Source: a bacterium (GTDB lineage Bacteria; Verrucomicrobiota; Verrucomicrobiia; Limisphaerales; UBA11358). From it: a stretch of DNA of 8,480 bases. Each line of letters begins with the position of its first letter. Position 1 is the stretch's first letter. Positions 6,248 through 8,480 of this stretch are shown here, piece by piece. The DNA is taken from the NCBI GenBank assembly GCA_021781185.1, contig JAJXXI010000382.1:1-8480 (forward strand), read 5' to 3'. Made by a program: the position numbers and the translations under genes. Under the pieces are notes generated by a model. The model had not been told where the DNA came from. It worked only from the letters and a program-made list of their open reading frames with translations, and ran no database searches.

Positions 6248-6329
6248 GTAGGGCAGACATTTCTGTCTGCCGGTTCGGGCGACTTTCCAGTCGCCCGTTC
6301 CAAACTCGGGACTGGAAAGCCTGCACTAC
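6248..6329. repeat. 82-bp nested palindromic element (REP/MITE-like)
   Basis: The outer ends are near-perfect inverted repeats: GTAGGGCAG (6248-6256) against CTGCACTAC (6321-6329), 8 of 9. Inside are two perfect hairpins in tandem: GGCAGACA/TGTCTGCC around TTTC (6252-6271) and CGGGCGACT/AGTCGCCCG around TTCC (6276-6297). In addition CTTTCCAGTC (6283-6292) is the exact reverse complement of GACTGGAAAG (6310-6319), giving an alternative pairing with the second hairpin. Such dense nested symmetry is typical of mobile palindromic intergenic repeats. No transposase is nearby, and short open frames across it look like repeat translations. Confidence 0.75.
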
Positions 6330-6564
6330 GGAGCGCGCCCGTCCCGATTGCTGTTTTCGACATCGCGCCGTTTCGCCTGAAAATAGCCCAACCATGAATG
6401 ACAGGGACTCGATGCCCGCAATTTTCCAAAGTCCCGTCAGGGACGAAAGGTGCCTCTTAACGACTCAACGATGACTCTCCATCATTCAACGGTGAGACGT
6501 GAACCCTCTCGCCAGCGGCTCTTGAAGAATCAATGGTGAATCCAGCTAGGATGTCCGGGCGGGT
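6330..6564. other. Non-coding stretch with small repeats
   Basis: No credible gene is seen on either strand. The stretch holds a short hairpin, GTCCC/GGGAC around GTCA (6431-6444), followed by GAAAGG. It also holds three copies of a 10-mer TCAAYGRTGA at 6465-6474, 6486-6495 and 6530-6539. A further 5-bp stem, GGGCG/CGCCC (6557-6571), crosses its right edge. These fit the repeat-rich character of the whole 6051-6690 spacer. No promoter or RNA gene is recognised. Confidence 0.5.
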
Positions 6565-6618
6565 CACGCCCTACTCCGAAAAGGAACAAAGAATTATGTC
6601 GTGGTGATGGGAAATAAT
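6565..6618 (+). pseudogene. Decayed duplicate of the tyrS 3' end
   Basis: The + strand reads HALLRKGTKNYVVVM from 6565, against HILLRKGKKNYVVVT at 5997-6041 in tyrS: 12 of the first 14 residues are identical. Several differences are synonymous third-base changes (CGC/CGA, TAC/TAT, GTC/GTG). Allowing a one-base deletion near 6609, the copy continues through a TAA in the place of the tyrS stop and about a dozen bases beyond. An in-frame TAG lies at 6547-6549 and no upstream tyrS sequence is seen, so this is a remnant and not a gene. The left boundary is uncertain because it coincides with a small palindrome. A terminator follows immediately, as would be expected after an original tyrS end. Confidence 0.6.
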
Positions 6619-6663
6619 ATCCGTGGCGGCGTCCCGGCAGGTCGCCGCCGGATTATATTTTTT
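6619..6663 (+). terminator. Rho-independent terminator, probably the original tyrS terminator
   Basis: ATCCG then GCGGCG (6619-6631, with a two-base TG bulge at 6624-6625) pairs with CGCCGC then CGGAT (6643-6653) around an 11-nt loop, giving 11 paired bases followed by TATATTTTTT with six T residues (6658-6663). It is oriented for + strand transcripts and abuts the tyrS tail remnant. On the - strand it lies about 28 bases after the end of the M48 gene and might act weakly there, although the T-tract is poor on that side. Confidence 0.72.
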
Positions 6664-6690
6664 GGCGGCGGCCATCATCCTGCCAGCGGC

Positions 6691-8480
6691 TCAATCTTCC
6701 TTGGCCAGTTCATCCATGCGAATGGATTCAATAAAGGGGGGCATGGGGCAGTCCAGCGCGTCGGCGACGGCCCGGAGCAGTTCCGCCGCGCGCACATTGA
6801 CCTGGCCATCGGCAATCACGGTCCGGCCGCAGGCCAGCAGGATGTTTCGTTTCACCGGCGCGTGATACCCGGCCAGCCGGGTCAGGGCGGCATCCACTTT
6901 TGCCAAGTCCCACTGATCGCGGGAGAGAAACTGGATTGCCGCCGCCGGTGCATCGAGAAATTTCACCCCGGCGGCAAAGGCGTTCCGGGCGGCGCTTTCA
7001 TCATCCGAGGCAACATGGGCAAGCGCGGAGAGCAGCAGGGCGCATTCCGGAAGCAAATCCCGCACGCAACCAAACTGGGTGCCCTCCGGTGGTGCGCTGA
7101 CAAAATGGGCTTGCAACTGACGGGCGACCATTTTCATCAACGTGTATTCAAACAACGCGATGGAGCCATCGCACTCCACGAGCTGCCGGATGGTTTGCTG
7201 AAACGCGTCATGTTCAGCCAGATTGTTCTCACGCAAGGCCGGCACGGAAAACTCGGCCAGAACCAGTTTATAGCGGTCGCCCAGCGCCTCAATGCACGGA
7301 GCGATGGCTTTGGTCTGTGCCCACAGGTCAGGCGCGAGCCGGGCACGCAAAATTTCCATCTGCCGGTCGCGGGTTGAACGGTCATCGCTCAAGAGCAGGG
7401 AATAGACGATGCCGGCCGCACCGGTGGATGTGTGCAGGGCGTTGCCCACCTCTGGCGGCAAATGGAGCCGCATCAGCGCCACCTGCCGGAGATGCTCGGC
7501 GGTCGCCCCGCCGTTGAGATTCAACCTTCCTTCGGGCAGAATTCGCTCCAGGGCCATTGCATGTGCCGCAGCCTGGTCAAAAGCCTGCTCCCGCTCATAT
7601 TGGGTCGGGGCGAGCATTTTCACCTTGGGGAAACTGCCGTCAAACGTGGGATCAATCGCCAAAATTCGTTGATCCACGGGCGGATGCGTGGCCAGGCAAT
7701 CCAGCCAGGGGGCATAGCTGCAATCTGCAAAATACAGATGGCTGGCCATCTCGGCATGCGGCGAATCCAGCCGGCCCTGCTTGAACAACCCGCCGATTTT
7801 TTTGAGCGCGCCTTCGATGCCGGCAGGATTGCGCGTGAACTGCACGGCGGCGGCATCCGCCAGCCATTCGCGCTGCCGGCAAATGGCGCTCTTGAGCAGG
7901 CGCACAAACGGCAGGCTGATGGAACCGACCGCCATGAACAAAAATCCCAGCGGAGCCGTCGGCAGATAGGATGGCGCTTCGTCCTCATCGAACAGGCTCT
8001 CGCCCGGAGCCACCGGCTCCGGACTGCCCCACAGCAAGATGCGCCCAAGAATCGTCGGCCAGAACAAACCATGCGCCAGGCCGATCAGTTGCATGTTCAG
8101 CCGGGTGTCGCCGTTCAGAATATGGCTGAACTCGTGGGCCGCCACACCTTGCAGTTCGTCCCGGGTGAGCAGCTTCAGGCAGCCGCAGGTCACGCCAATG
8201 GCGACGTCGTGACGCGTGTAGCCGGCGGCAAAGGAATTGATGCCGCGCTCATTATCGAGCACATAAATTTCCGGCACGGAGGTGCCGGCGGCGATGGCCA
8301 TCTCCCCGATCACATTGCGCAATCGCTGTTCATCGGGATCAGTCGTGCCGGCACTGACACGCCGACCGCCGAGCAGTTCGGCCACGGTGGATCCGCCGGC
8401 CGCGAGCTGGCGGATTTTGTAATAGCAACCGGCGGCGATGGAAGCCAGGGTCCCAAACGAAATGCAGGCAACAGATCGGA
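6691..8480 (-). CDS. M48 family membrane metalloprotease (HtpX-like core with long C-terminal extension), N-terminus outside the window
   Basis: Predicted zinc endopeptidase of the inner membrane. The frame is open to the window edge and upstream codons fit the family (a hydrophobic stretch, then YYKIRQLAAGGSTVAELLGG), so GTG 8385 is probably internal. Counting from that codon: VLDNERGINSFAAGY (42-56), the zinc site HEFSH (84-88, at 8122-8136) followed by NGDTRLN, membrane segments at about 100-119 and 144-164, and REWLADAAAVQF (172-183) with Glu173 as the expected third zinc ligand. THPPVDQRI (233-241) closes the protease domain. The remaining ~300 residues are a helical region with two acidic patches, ECDGSIALFEY (404-414) and IADGQVNVRAAELLRAVADA (524-543), resembling TerB-like repeats. 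The membrane and zinc-site features match the HtpX quality-control group, but the extension argues against plain HtpX. It converges on tyrS. Confidence 0.9.
   Translation of the reverse strand, partial: RSVACISFGTLASIAAGCYYKIRQLAAGGSTVAELLGGRRVSAGTTDPDEQRLRNVIGEMAIAAGTSVPEIYVLDNERGINSFAAGYTRHDVAIGVTCGCLKLLTRDELQGVAAHEFSHILNGDTRLNMQLIGLAHGLFWPTILGRILLWGSPEPVAPGESLFDEDEAPSYLPTAPLGFLFMAVGSISLPFVRLLKSAICRQREWLADAAAVQFTRNPAGIEGALKKIGGLFKQGRLDSPHAEMASHLYFADCSYAPWLDCLATHPPVDQRILAIDPTFDGSFPKVKMLAPTQYEREQAFDQAAAHAMALERILPEGRLNLNGGATAEHLRQVALMRLHLPPEVGNALHTSTGAAGIVYSLLLSDDRSTRDRQMEILRARLAPDLWAQTKAIAPCIEALGDRYKLVLAEFSVPALRENNLAEHDAFQQTIRQLVECDGSIALFEYTLMKMVARQLQAHFVSAPPEGTQFGCVRDLLPECALLLSALAHVASDDESAARNAFAAGVKFLDAPAAAIQFLSRDQWDLAKVDAALTRLAGYHAPVKRNILLACGRTVIADGQVNVRAAELLRAVADALDCPMPPFIESIRMDELAKED

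Noticed and set aside
6207..6395. Small - strand open frame across the palindromic element
   Set aside because: Its sequence is mostly translation of the inverted repeats at 6248-6329, so it is best explained as a repeat artefact.
6431..6571. CRISPR-like array in the repeat-rich spacer
   Set aside because: The repeats are short (5-10 bp), unevenly spaced and different from one another; there is no regular repeat-spacer pattern and no cas gene.
6601..7377. 258-codon + strand open frame opposite the M48 protease gene
   Set aside because: It begins inside the tyrS tail remnant, crosses a terminator hairpin and runs antisense to the conserved protease; the glycine- and histidine-rich product resembles no protein.

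Overview
The window looks like a chromosomal housekeeping segment from a Gram-negative, GC-rich member of the Verrucomicrobiota, probably close to the Pedosphaera/Limisphaerales group. This placement is an inference. It rests on the TIGR04073-type lipoprotein, the very weak Shine-Dalgarno sites, the palindromic intergenic repeats and the general protein style. No rRNA or other lineage marker is present.

Left part (1-2970, all + strand): the last codons of an unrecognised gene, then a strong intrinsic terminator, then tatA and tatC (twin-arginine export of folded proteins). These are followed by a small lipoprotein of the exosortase-associated TIGR04073 family, a second terminator hairpin, and ispE (fourth step of the MEP isoprenoid pathway). 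TatC carries an insertion of roughly 67 residues in its first periplasmic loop and an extra C-terminal hydrophobic segment.

Middle part (3032-6050): murJ (lipid II flippase, - strand) converges on ispE and is divergent from tyrS (tyrosyl-tRNA synthetase, + strand, GTG start). The 160-bp murJ/tyrS spacer holds a small tandem repeat and a hairpin just upstream of tyrS with two competing 5' arms. IspE and MurJ are linked in a broad sense: the MEP pathway supplies the undecaprenyl carrier on which MurJ's substrate is built.

Right part (6051-8480): a 640-bp stretch without an intact gene separates tyrS from a convergent M48 membrane metalloprotease on the - strand, whose N-terminus runs off the window. 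This stretch is the most unusual part. It contains an imperfect 24-bp inverted repeat starting 6 bp after the tyrS stop, an antisense gene tail with an internal stop, and an 82-bp nested palindromic element. It also contains a decayed second copy of the tyrS 3' end that sits directly against a good intrinsic terminator. The simplest reading is that repeat-rich DNA entered or expanded at the tyrS 3' end and displaced the original tail and terminator by about 570 bp. I see no phage, CRISPR, transposase or tRNA gene, and no convincing new multigene system.
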